A stretch of DNA of 7,130 nucleotides from an uncultured Brevundimonas sp. (GTDB lineage Bacteria > Pseudomonadota > Alphaproteobacteria > Caulobacterales > Caulobacteraceae). The stretch is taken from positions 1 through 7,130 of the forward strand of contig CAMLNT010000117.1 in the NCBI GenBank assembly GCA_946481425.1, in the 5' to 3' direction. Positions 1-5,997 of the stretch are shown here, piece after piece. Position 1 is the first letter of the stretch. Every line of letters starts with the position of its first letter. Made by a program: the position numbers and the translations under genes. The notes under the pieces are model-generated. The model ran no database searches and had not been told where the DNA came from. It saw nothing but the letters and a program-made list of their open reading frames with translations.

Positions 1-592
1 CGACGATTTCGGTGAAGGCCCAGAAGCGATCCGCGAGCCCGGCCTCGCGCACCCGCCAGTCGCCCCAGCCGTCGCCGATCATGACGACGGGGCCGGACAG
101 GTTCAGGGCCTGGACTGCCGCCAGCTTGCCGTCCTCGAAGGCCAGCGAGTTCCCGGTATCGACGCCGGTGACCCGGCCGTCGGCGTCATAGGTCAGGTCG
201 TTGGCGAGGATGTGGGACGGGTCCAGCCCCATGGCCTCGGCCACCGGCGCGATGATGTCCTTGAAACCGGCGGAGACGATATAGATCCGGTTCGCGTGAC
301 GGCGCAGGGCCTCCAGGTTGCGCGCGACAGACGGCGACAGCGCCGCGACCGCGCGGCTCGCGACCGTCAGGACATGGCTGCGGTCGGCTTCCACCAGCGA
401 CAGGCGGCGGACCAGGGCCTCGTGAAAGTCGAGACGGCCCTCCATCGCTTCATCGGTCAGGCGGATGATGTCGGCGCGGCGGCCCTCGGCGTCCGGATGG
501 CCTTCGAGCGCGGCCTCGGCCAGGGCCTCGAGGGTCTCGAAGCCGACCAGGGTCGAATCAAAGTCGATGAGCAGGACGGGGAGGTTCCGCAT
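1..592 (-). CDS. HAD-IB family phosphatase, phosphoserine phosphatase-like (3' end cut by window)
   Basis: The first 197 residues of a haloacid-dehalogenase superfamily phosphatase are visible; the C-terminus lies beyond base 1. The four HAD motifs are seen. Motif I is DFDST, with nucleophile Asp10, general acid/base Asp12 and Thr14. Motif II is VSAGF (Ser107). Motif III is Lys156. Motif IV is GDGWGD (Asp174, Asp178). The helical cap after motif I, with Glu19 in the FET segment and the DEAMEGRLDF stretch at 47-56, closely resembles phosphoserine phosphatases (SerB), which make serine from O-phosphoserine in the cytoplasm. Motif II has AGF where SerB often has GGF, and motif IV has GD where SerB often has ND, so another small phosphomonoester is possible. 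The start is the ATG at 590-592, chosen because motif I then begins at residue 10 as usual. No strong Shine-Dalgarno is seen. It follows the dehydrogenase gene by 41 bases on the same strand and may be co-transcribed. Confidence 0.82.
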   Translation of the reverse strand, partial: MRNLPVLLIDFDSTLVGFETLEALAEAALEGHPDAEGRRADIIRLTDEAMEGRLDFHEALVRRLSLVEADRSHVLTVASRAVAALSPSVARNLEALRRHANRIYIVSAGFKDIIAPVAEAMGLDPSHILANDLTYDADGRVTGVDTGNSLAFEDGKLAAVQALNLSGPVVMIGDGWGDWRVREAGLADRFWAFTEIV

Positions 593-633
593 CCCGCCAA
601 GCTGGACTGTCTTCGCAGGTGCGGCAAGCGCCG

Positions 634-1971
634 TCAGGCGTCGCGGTTGTCCAGCATGGCCACGGCCACCACACCCGCGATGGCCGCGAGCGCCGCCAGG
701 GTTCCGGCGCCTTCCAGGGCATGGCTCTTGGCGTAACGCACCGCCCGGTCGGCGACGGGACGCGAGCGGCCGGGAATGTCGAGGTCGCGGACCCGGCCGG
801 GCACGTCCAGATCCCGGATACGGCCCGCGAGGTCGAGGTCGCGCAGGCGTCCGCCGAGGTCCAGATCACGGACGCGACCGCCCACGCCGTCGCGCCAGTC
901 CTCGAAGCGCGCGCGCCAGCGGCGCAGTCCGGTCGCATCCTGCGCCTCGCGCCCGATCAGGCGCTGGACGGCAACCGCCCCGGCCAAAAGCAGAAACAGG
1001 CCGAGTACGCCGCCGGCGGTCGCCTTGGGATGCATCCGCGCCTGGGCCAGCAGGCTGGACCGGCGCACGAAGGGGTAACGAGCTTCTTCCATCAATCCAT
1101 CCTCGGTTGGATCCCAGAGACCGTCTTCGGTCGCGCGATGATCCGCGCCGAAGTCCCGGTGCATGACCGGCGACAGAGCCGCGAACAGGGGCTCTGCGAC
1201 GCCCGGGATCAGGTGGTGGAACGCCGCCATCAGCCGCCCGCCCCCGCCGACCGTGATCTCGCGAACCGGATGGGCGGCGCAGTGCAGGATGACATCGGCC
1301 ACGACATGGGCGGCATAGACCGGCCCGGGGTTCTTCATGGCCCGCCCCGTCAGGTTCAGGGCGTGGTCCTTGTAGGGCGTGTCGATCGCGGCCGGCTTGA
1401 CCAGGGTCAGGAGCACGGGCGCGTCTTCGCGGATCAGCTCCATCCGCAGCGCATTGGTGAAGCCGCGGACCGCGTGCTTGGAGGCGGAATAGACGCCCTG
1501 CACCGGCAGGGGCGCGTCACCCAGGACCGAGCCCACCGTGATGATCGTCCCGCCGCCTTCGCGGTCCTTCAGGCGCTCGGCGGCCAGCAGAGAGCCGTTC
1601 ACCACGCCCCAGTAGTTGGTCTCGAACAGGCGGCGATGGTCCTCGGCCTTCGTGTCGCGGATCGGGCCATAGATCGAGACGCCGGCGTTGTTCACCCAGG
1701 TGTCGAAGCCGCCGAACAGGCGCTCGCACTTCTCAGCGGCCAGAGAGAGCGCCTCGGGGTCGGCGACGTCGGCGACCGCATAGGCGCACCGCGCGCCGCG
1801 GGACTGAAGCTCCTCACACAGCTCGCGCAGGTCCTTCTCGCCGCGCGCGATCAGGAACACGCGGGCTCCGCGCTCGGCGGCGCGGCGGGCGGTCGCCAGG
1901 CCGATGCCGGAGGTGGCGCCGGTAATGACGAGCGTCTGGCGGTCGAGGGGCTTGAGGCGCGGGCGGCTCAT
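634..1971 (-). CDS. SDR family oxidoreductase with membrane-associated, repeat-containing C-terminal tail
   Basis: This 445-residue protein has a classical short-chain dehydrogenase/reductase domain at about residues 10-260. It shows the dinucleotide motif TGATSGIG at 17-24, NNAG at 94-97, and the catalytic tetrad Asn119, Ser148, Tyr161 and Lys165 (YSASK). The core resembles the PRK07109-type SDR proteins of about 330 residues; the substrate cannot be read from sequence. Beyond the core, the tail holds a hydrophobic segment at about 318-338, a basic/acidic stretch, four nonapeptide repeats at 364-399 with consensus xGRxRDLDx, a degenerate fifth unit, and a second hydrophobic segment at about 421-440. 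The enzyme is therefore probably anchored to the inner membrane by a hairpin-like tail. The start is ATG at 1969-1971, with GGAG five bases upstream. The gene is divergent from hslO and lies upstream of the HAD phosphatase gene. Confidence 0.9.
   Translation of the reverse strand: MSRPRLKPLDRQTLVITGATSGIGLATARRAAERGARVFLIARGEKDLRELCEELQSRGARCAYAVADVADPEALSLAAEKCERLFGGFDTWVNNAGVSIYGPIRDTKAEDHRRLFETNYWGVVNGSLLAAERLKDREGGGTIITVGSVLGDAPLPVQGVYSASKHAVRGFTNALRMELIREDAPVLLTLVKPAAIDTPYKDHALNLTGRAMKNPGPVYAAHVVADVILHCAAHPVREITVGGGGRLMAAFHHLIPGVAEPLFAALSPVMHRDFGADHRATEDGLWDPTEDGLMEEARYPFVRRSSLLAQARMHPKATAGGVLGLFLLLAGAVAVQRLIGREAQDATGLRRWRARFEDWRDGVGGRVRDLDLGGRLRDLDLAGRIRDLDVPGRVRDLDIPGRSRPVADRAVRYAKSHALEGAGTLAALAAIAGVVAVAMLDNRDA
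772..879 (-). repeat. Four tandem 27-bp units encoding a nonapeptide repeat in the SDR tail
   Basis: Four in-frame 27-base units encode GRVRDLDLG, GRLRDLDLA, GRIRDLDVP and GRVRDLDIP (residues 365-400 of the dehydrogenase). A decayed fifth unit, beginning GRSRP, follows. The peptide is almost invariant at Gly-Arg-x-Arg-Asp-Leu-Asp. Third codon positions differ between units: Asp-Leu is spelled GAT CTG in units 1 and 3 and GAC CTC in units 2 and 4. This points to an old repeat kept at protein level rather than a fresh DNA expansion. Confidence 0.85.
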
Positions 1972-1976
1972 GCAAT

Positions 1977-1980
1977 CTCC
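1977..1980 (-). promoter_or_regulatory. Ribosome binding site of the SDR gene
   Basis: GGAG on the minus strand lies five bases before the ATG at 1969-1971. It supports that start codon for the dehydrogenase. Confidence 0.6.
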
Positions 1981-2038
1981 GGGAAGGCGTGTGAAACGGC
2001 CAAGGTAAGGCGCAGGTTCCTATAACAGCGTCAGCAGC

Positions 2039-2073
2039 ACCGTCACCCTCGGGCCGGTCCCGAGGGTGACGGT
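2039..2073. repeat. Perfect 15-bp inverted repeat (stem-loop) between SDR and hslO
   Basis: The arms at 2039-2053 (accgtcaccctcggg) and 2059-2073 are exact reverse complements, separated by a 5-base loop (ccggt). Neither strand has a T-run after the stem, so it is not a standard intrinsic terminator. It also sits between divergent genes, where a terminator is not expected. From general memory the core looks like the dispersed palindromes with a CTCGGG..CCCGAG centre that occur in many copies in alphaproteobacterial genomes; this could not be checked here. A GTG at 2066 lies inside the right arm, which argues against using it as the hslO start. Confidence 0.85.
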
Positions 2074-2131
2074 CGATGAAGGACCGGCGCAAGACCTTAA
2101 CTTGGTCACGGCGAACCCCTATCTGGGCGCG

Positions 2132-3019
2132 ATGACTTTTCCGAACGATGACATGACCGCCCAATTCCTGCTGCCCGACCGTCCGGTCGTGGGCCGGCTG
2201 GTACGCCTGGGCGACGCCGCCGACGACATCCTGAGCCGGCACGCCTATCCCGAGCCGGTGGCCAATCTGCTGGGCGAGGCCATTGCCCTGGCCTCGCTGG
2301 TCGGCGCCTCGCTGAAATTCGAAGGCCGCCTGATCGTCCAGGCGCAGGGTGACGGCCCGGTCAGCTACGTCGTCGTTGACTACGACACGTCCGGCAGCCT
2401 GCGCGGCTACTGCAAGTTCGACGCGGACCGGGTGGCGGAGGTCTCCAAGGGGTTCGTGCGGCCGGGCGCCCAGACCTTGCTGGGCCAGGGCGCCTTTGTC
2501 ATGACCGTCGATCGGGGCGAGGACCTCGGCCGCAGCCAGGGCACGGCGCCGATTGAGGGCGAAACCCTCGCCCTGTGCGCCGAAACCTATTTCGCCCAGT
2601 CCGAACAGCTGCCCACGCGGGTGGTGCTGGGCGTCACCCAGATCGACGGGAGGTGGCGCGCGGGCGGCCTGATGGTCCAGCTGATCGCGGCCGACGACGC
2701 CCGCGGCTCGACCGAGGAGGCCTGGGATCACGCCCGCGCCATCGTCAACACGCTCGGCGAAGACGAGCTCACCGACCCGAAACTGTCGGCCGAGGCCCTG
2801 ATGTTCCGCCTGTTCCACGAGGACGGCGTGCGCCTGTTGCCCGGCAAGCCGTTGCGTGCCCAATGCCGCTGCTCTCAGGAGCGCGTCGAAGGCATGCTGC
2901 GGTCGTTCGACAAGGAAGCGGTCGCCGAGATGGTCGAGCCGGACGGCATGGTCCACGTGACCTGCGAGTTCTGCTCGCGGACCTATGTGGTCTCGCCCGA
3001 GGGCGCACCCAGCGCCTGA
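2132..3019 (+). CDS. hslO: Hsp33 redox-regulated molecular chaperone (HslO)
   Basis: Hsp33 is a cytoplasmic holdase. It is inactive when its four cysteines bind zinc and is switched on by oxidative stress combined with unfolding. With this start the protein has 295 residues, close to the family norm (E. coli 292). The N-terminal domain carries the recognisable segments LKFEG, VQAQGDGP and AETYFAQSEQLPTR. The C-terminal redox switch has Cys245 and Cys247 (CRC) and Cys278 and Cys281 (CEFC). The spacing C-x-C-x30-C-x2-C is the same as in E. coli Hsp33, so the switch looks complete. The frame is open back to a GTG at 2066. That would add 22 unconserved residues and start inside the palindrome, so ATG 2132 is preferred; ATG 2153 is also possible. 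No clear Shine-Dalgarno decides the start. Its 3' end overlaps convergent pabB by 37 bases. Confidence 0.95.
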   Translation: MTFPNDDMTAQFLLPDRPVVGRLVRLGDAADDILSRHAYPEPVANLLGEAIALASLVGASLKFEGRLIVQAQGDGPVSYVVVDYDTSGSLRGYCKFDADRVAEVSKGFVRPGAQTLLGQGAFVMTVDRGEDLGRSQGTAPIEGETLALCAETYFAQSEQLPTRVVLGVTQIDGRWRAGGLMVQLIAADDARGSTEEAWDHARAIVNTLGEDELTDPKLSAEALMFRLFHEDGVRLLPGKPLRAQCRCSQERVEGMLRSFDKEAVAEMVEPDGMVHVTCEFCSRTYVVSPEGAPSA

Positions 3020-4200
3020 CGCAGGCCTGAGATCTTCGCCTCTGTCTCCAGTCGCTCGGAGACCGGATCGCTGTCGGCGGTGATGCCCGCGCCGGCGAGG
3101 GCGCGCCAGCGCCAGCCGTCCGGGCTTTCGACAAAGGCCGCCGTCCGGATCAGGACCGACGAATCCATCGTCCCGTCCGGATCGATCCGGAACAGCGACC
3201 CGCACCACGGCCCGCGCGGCCCAGGCTCCAGTTCGGCGATCACCCGCATCGCTTGATGCTTGGGGGCGCCGGTGATCGAACCGGGTGGGAAGGCGGCGGC
3301 GATCAGGTCGGCGAGATCGCGCCCCTCGGCCAGGTCGCCCTCAACCGTCGAGACCAGATGCCAGACGTTCGGGAAGCCCTCGACCACGTTCAGGGCCGTC
3401 ACCTCGACCGAGCCGGGCTCGCAGACCCGCGCCAGGTCGTTGCGCATCAGGTCCACGATCATCAGGTTTTCGGCCCTGTCCTTGTCGCTGGCCTCAAGCT
3501 CGGCGGCCAGCGCCGCATCTTCGGCCGGTGTCGCGCCGCGAGGCCGGGTGCCCTTGATGGGACGCGTGCGAACCCGCCGACCCTCGACCGACAGGAACCG
3601 CTCCGGCGAATGGGAGACGAGCCCCAGGCCCGGGAGGCGCCAGAAGGCCGAGAGCGGCGCCGGGCTCTGCGCGACCAAGCGCGTGAAGGCGTCGAACGGG
3701 CCCTGCCTCTCAGCCAGCCCGCCGCGCCAACCTTGCGCGATATTGGCCTGAAACAGTTCGCCCTCACCGATGCGGCGCACCACCTCGGCGACCGCCTGTT
3801 CGTAGGCGGCTGGATCCGCTTCTGCCTGGAAGGAACCGCCAGTCTGGATGCCGTTCGATGCGGCCGGCGGGCGCGCCCCGTGATCGAAGATCTGGACCTG
3901 CGGATAGGCCGCGAGGATCAGGTCGGGCCAGTCGGCGTCACGCGCGAGGTCGAGCCCTTCGAAGCGACCGCCGAGCTCGTAGGCGGCGAGGCCAAGAACG
4001 GTCCCCTGAGCCGCGTTCAGGAAATCGCGGATCGCCTGCTCCGGTTCGACGGCGTCTCCGGGCCGCAGGATTAACGTCCGCGAGGGCTTCCGAAACAGGA
4101 ACGACCGCCCGGCCCCCGGCGACCCGTCCGACAGCAGCAGCGCGGCCCAGGGTTCGTCGCCGAAGGCCGCGAACGCCTCGACGGGATCGGACGGGTTCAG
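2983..4200 (-). CDS. pabB: Aminodeoxychorismate synthase component I (PabB), apparent CTG start
   Basis: PabB converts chorismate to 4-amino-4-deoxychorismate, the first step from chorismate to p-aminobenzoate and folate, using ammonia from a glutaminase subunit (PabA) that is not in this window. The chorismate-binding fold is clear. PIKGT contains Lys216, the lysine typical of PabB; anthranilate synthases have alanine there. Also seen are the ENLMIVDLMRND block at 244-255, GSITGAPK at 307-314 and GAGITADSDP at 370-379. The frame is open from 4224 down to the TAG at 2983-2985, with an in-frame TGA at 4225-4227. No ATG, GTG or TTG occurs in frame before GTG 3783, which would remove 139 residues including a PabB-like N-terminal domain. 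CTG at 4198-4200 overlaps the upstream stop as CTGA and has GGAAAGG eight bases ahead. With it the protein has 405 residues, a plausible full length. Confidence 0.88.
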   Translation of the reverse strand: MNPSDPVEAFAAFGDEPWAALLLSDGSPGAGRSFLFRKPSRTLILRPGDAVEPEQAIRDFLNAAQGTVLGLAAYELGGRFEGLDLARDADWPDLILAAYPQVQIFDHGARPPAASNGIQTGGSFQAEADPAAYEQAVAEVVRRIGEGELFQANIAQGWRGGLAERQGPFDAFTRLVAQSPAPLSAFWRLPGLGLVSHSPERFLSVEGRRVRTRPIKGTRPRGATPAEDAALAAELEASDKDRAENLMIVDLMRNDLARVCEPGSVEVTALNVVEGFPNVWHLVSTVEGDLAEGRDLADLIAAAFPPGSITGAPKHQAMRVIAELEPGPRGPWCGSLFRIDPDGTMDSSVLIRTAAFVESPDGWRWRALAGAGITADSDPVSERLETEAKISGLRQALGAPSGETT

Positions 4201-4985
4201 GTGGTGAGCCTTTCCGCGATCCGGTCACGTGTGGCCGCGTCCAGCCCGAGCGCGTCGGTGAAATAGGCGTCGAGCGACCCTGACCGGCGGTCGATCTCGG
4301 CGAAGGCTTCTTCGAGATAGGCGGCCTCCACTCCGACGAAGGCGACCACGGCCTCGGGCGAGGCGGGCCGTCCGCTCCACCGGGTCATACGTTCCGCGAT
4401 CTCGGGCGCCCGCTCCTCGAGACGAACGGCCGCATTGGTCATCAGATAGTCCTCGACCATGTCGTCGGCATGGACGCCGGCGATCCTGTGCGTCAGGGCC
4501 GCCAGGATGCCCGTCCGGTCCTTGCCCGCCGCGCAGTGGATCAACACTGGCCCGTCGCCATTCGCCAGGGCCTGAAAGTACTGGGAGAAGAGATCCAGAT
4601 GCGGCGCCTCGTAGGGGATGCGCCGGTAGGCCGAGGTCATGAACTCGCGGCTGGCGTCGGGCGTGAGATCTCGGCTTTTCAGGAACTGGACGTGGGGCGC
4701 CTCGGTCAGGTCGTCGGGTCGCGCCGGCGCGACGATGGTCCTGGCGTTGCACTGTCCGTGTCGTCTGGACGGCTGCCGCTCGCGCTCCACCGCCCGCCTC
4801 AGATCGACGATGGTTGCGACGCCCAGGGCGTGGAACCGGTCGAGGTCGGCGTCCGTCGCATTGGCCCAGTGGCCGGACCGGAACAGGCGTCCCGGGGCCA
4901 GGCGGCGCGACGCCGCGGTGGCGTAGTCACCATAGTCGCGGACGTTTTCCACGCCTTCGAACGGATGGATGCGGGGGTTGCTCAC
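4197..4985 (-). CDS. Tyrosine-protein phosphatase, Y_phosphatase3 / LipA-MptpB-like family
   Basis: This 262-residue protein is a cysteine-based phosphatase with the P-loop HCAAGKDRTG at 150-159. Cys151 is the expected nucleophile and Arg157 the phosphate-binding arginine. The Lys155-Asp156 pair inside the loop is typical of the bacterial/mycobacterial branch, which includes MptpB and LipA. These act on phosphotyrosine and in some cases on phosphoinositides. Other family marks are the N-terminal ENVRDYGDY (usually NxRDLGG) at 13-21, GRLFRSGHW at 32-40 and VDLRRAVERE at 60-69. No signal peptide is seen, so it is probably cytoplasmic; its substrate is unknown. The start is GTG at 4983-4985, nine bases after the stop of the winged-helix gene, with only a weak purine-rich sequence in front. 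Its TGA at 4197-4199 overlaps the proposed pabB start. Confidence 0.9.
   Translation of the reverse strand: MSNPRIHPFEGVENVRDYGDYATAASRRLAPGRLFRSGHWANATDADLDRFHALGVATIVDLRRAVERERQPSRRHGQCNARTIVAPARPDDLTEAPHVQFLKSRDLTPDASREFMTSAYRRIPYEAPHLDLFSQYFQALANGDGPVLIHCAAGKDRTGILAALTHRIAGVHADDMVEDYLMTNAAVRLEERAPEIAERMTRWSGRPASPEAVVAFVGVEAAYLEEAFAEIDRRSGSLDAYFTDALGLDAATRDRIAERLTT
4209..4215 (-). promoter_or_regulatory. Putative ribosome binding site of pabB supporting the CTG start
   Basis: GGAAAGG on the minus strand lies inside the last codons of the phosphatase gene, eight bases before CTG 4198-4200. Its position suits initiation at that CTG and coupling to termination of the phosphatase gene. The match to the anti-Shine-Dalgarno is only moderate. 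Confidence 0.4.
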
Positions 4986-4994
4986 CCCCGCTCT

Positions 4995-5309
4995 TTAGGT
5001 TCCGTCGCCCTGCCCGTCCACCAGCGCGCTCATGGCCTGGAGGTATTTGGCGAAGGCGGCGCGGCCGGCTTTCGTGATCTTCGCCTGGGTCTGGGGCTTG
5101 CGGCCCACGAAAGCCTTGAGCACCTCGACGTAGCCCGCCTCCTCCAGCTTTCTCAGGTGGACAGACAGGTTTCCATCCGTCAGCTGCAGCCGCTGCTTTA
5201 GGGTCGAGAACTCCGCCGAGTCCGCCGTCGACAGGAAGGCCATGATGCCGAGCCGGACCCGGCCATGGATGACCTCGTCGATCGCATCGATATCGAAATC
5301 ATCGGCCAT
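4995..5309 (-). CDS. Winged-helix transcriptional regulator (HTH_34 / ArsR-MarR-like)
   Basis: This small 104-residue protein is almost entirely one winged helix-turn-helix domain. An N-terminal helix starts near DEVIHGRVRLGIM (11-23). Helices at about 34-42 (FSTLKQRLQ) and 45-58 (TDGNLSVHLRKLEE) form the DNA-reading unit, and a beta wing follows at about 61-79 (YVEVLKAFVGRK and ITKAG). The pattern fits the winged-helix family Pfam calls HTH_34. No metal-binding cysteines are present, so ArsR-type metal sensing is unlikely. ATG 5307-5309 is preferred; a GTG at 5313-5315 is possible and would add two residues. The gene starts two bases after the stop of the membrane protein gene, so the two are surely co-transcribed. 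Genes of this kind often sit beside a small integral membrane protein, and autoregulation of the shared promoter is likely but not shown. Confidence 0.9.
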   Translation of the reverse strand: MADDFDIDAIDEVIHGRVRLGIMAFLSTADSAEFSTLKQRLQLTDGNLSVHLRKLEEAGYVEVLKAFVGRKPQTQAKITKAGRAAFAKYLQAMSALVDGQGDGT

Positions 5310-5311
5310 GA

Positions 5312-5941
5312 TCACACCACGTCCGAGGGTTCCTGGCGCATCAGCATGGCGCCCGGGACCAGCGCCAGCAGGATCAGGCCGGCGGCGTAGACGAGCCACA
5401 TGGCCGGATCGCCCACGAACCAGGCCAGCACCGGCGCCGCGACCCAGCCGCCGATGGCCGGCCACCACAGCCACTTCTGGCCGGACATGGCCGCAGACAC
5501 GGCCCAGCCAGACCCGTAGAGAGCGAAGATCAGCGACGGGAAGACCGCCGCCGGAAGGTCCGAGCCGGTCTTGTAGATCAGGGTGGTCAGGGCGATCGAC
5601 ATGGCGAAGATGGCCAGCCCCACGCCCATCCAGGCGTTGGCGAAGGCGCGGTTCGAGGGCGACATGCTGCCCGGCCGGCCCTTGCCCCGACGGATCAGGG
5701 TGATCAGGGCGATGGCGAACAGGACGCCGGTCGCGCCCCAGACATAGAGGTGGGCCACTCCGCCGCGACCGGCGATGATTCCGGCCTGAAGGGCCCATTC
5801 GATCAGCGAGCCCGCGCCGAAGATGATCCCGGCGGCGACCAGGATGGACCCGCCCAGCAGCGGTCCGCGCGAGCCCTCGTCGGCGAGGGCCTTCATATAG
5901 GTGATGTCTTCCCTGAGGGACTTGATCTGATCGTCGGTCAT
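5312..5941 (-). CDS. Six-helix integral membrane protein of unknown function
   Basis: I do not recognise a named family. The 209-residue protein begins with a polar, probably cytoplasmic segment (residues 1-25, MTDDQIKSLREDITYMKAL) that looks helical and may be short coiled coil. Six hydrophobic segments follow at about 27-49, 62-84, 98-121, 130-152, 157-176 and 180-201. The loop after segment 2 is strongly basic (RRGKGR), which by the positive-inside rule places it in the cytoplasm, as expected for an N-in, C-in topology. No catalytic or metal-binding motif is visible. The start is ATG 5939-5941, preceded by GGAG six bases upstream; the frame is open further, to an ATG at 6038-6040, but that extension crosses the promoter and is not protein-like. 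It is the first gene of the run leading to pabB and is directly followed by the winged-helix gene. Confidence 0.85.
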   Translation of the reverse strand: MTDDQIKSLREDITYMKALADEGSRGPLLGGSILVAAGIIFGAGSLIEWALQAGIIAGRGGVAHLYVWGATGVLFAIALITLIRRGKGRPGSMSPSNRAFANAWMGVGLAIFAMSIALTTLIYKTGSDLPAAVFPSLIFALYGSGWAVSAAMSGQKWLWWPAIGGWVAAPVLAWFVGDPAMWLVYAAGLILLALVPGAMLMRQEPSDVV

Positions 5942-5942
5942 G

Positions 5943-5969
5943 ACGGTCTCCAGCGATGATGGAGACCGT
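5943..5969. promoter_or_regulatory. 10-bp inverted repeat over the transcription/translation start: candidate operator
   Basis: The arms acggtctcca (5943-5952) and tggagaccgt (5960-5969) are exact reverse complements with a 7-base centre. The outer arm touches the proposed -10 hexamer and the inner arm holds the Shine-Dalgarno. Because transcription should start near 5961, most of the 5' arm would be missing from the RNA, so a protein-binding operator is more likely than an RNA hairpin. The winged-helix regulator two genes' width downstream is the obvious candidate binder; this is inference. Confidence 0.55.
5948..5951 (-). promoter_or_regulatory. Ribosome binding site of the membrane protein gene
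   Basis: GGAG on the minus strand, six bases before ATG 5939-5941, decides this start over the longer open frame. It is part of one arm of the inverted repeat at 5943-5969. Confidence 0.7.
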
Positions 5970-5995
5970 ATAACAAAAGTGCTTTGCGTTGTAAA
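5968..5995 (-). promoter_or_regulatory. Sigma-70-like promoter of the membrane protein/regulator/phosphatase/pabB run
   Basis: On the minus strand TTTACA (5990-5995) and TTATAC (5968-5973) are separated by 16 bases. Both match the housekeeping consensus at five of six positions, in an AT-richer patch that stands out from the surrounding GC-rich DNA. Transcription would begin around 5961, giving a leader of about 20 bases. The Caulobacter-type consensus differs somewhat from that of E. coli, so the exact start is uncertain. Confidence 0.55.
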
Positions 5996-5997
5996 GC
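5981..5997. promoter_or_regulatory. Imperfect inverted repeat over the -35 region: second candidate operator
   Basis: gctttgc (5981-5987) and gtaaagc (5991-5997) form a 7-bp dyad with one mismatch and a 3-base centre, covering the -35 hexamer. Dyads of this size suit a dimeric winged-helix repressor. It could be an alternative to, or act together with, the repeat at 5943-5969. Confidence 0.35.

Noticed and set aside
619..2025. A 468-residue plus-strand open frame
   Set aside because: It runs antisense to the dehydrogenase, whose opposite-strand product has all SDR motifs. The plus product has no recognisable domain and the composition expected of a GC-rich shadow frame.
3014..3026. Short hairpin (GCCTG-acg-CAGGC) at the hslO stop as a terminator
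   Set aside because: A five-base stem with no T-run inside the pabB coding end is too weak to call.
1814..3208. A 464-residue minus-strand open frame
   Set aside because: It spans the divergent intergenic region and lies antisense to the clearly real hslO. The product shows no domain.
3253..4074. A 273-residue plus-strand open frame antisense to pabB
   Set aside because: The opposite strand encodes conserved PabB motifs throughout; this frame is a shadow.
2983..4200. Anthranilate synthase component I (TrpE) as the identity of the chorismate-binding enzyme
   Set aside because: The PIKGT motif with its lysine is typical of aminodeoxychorismate synthase; TrpE has PIAGT.
4995..5798. A longer (267-residue) form of the winged-helix protein
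   Set aside because: The upstream extension overlaps the membrane protein gene in another frame and is Arg/Gly-rich shadow sequence; the domain starts naturally at ATG 5307-5309.
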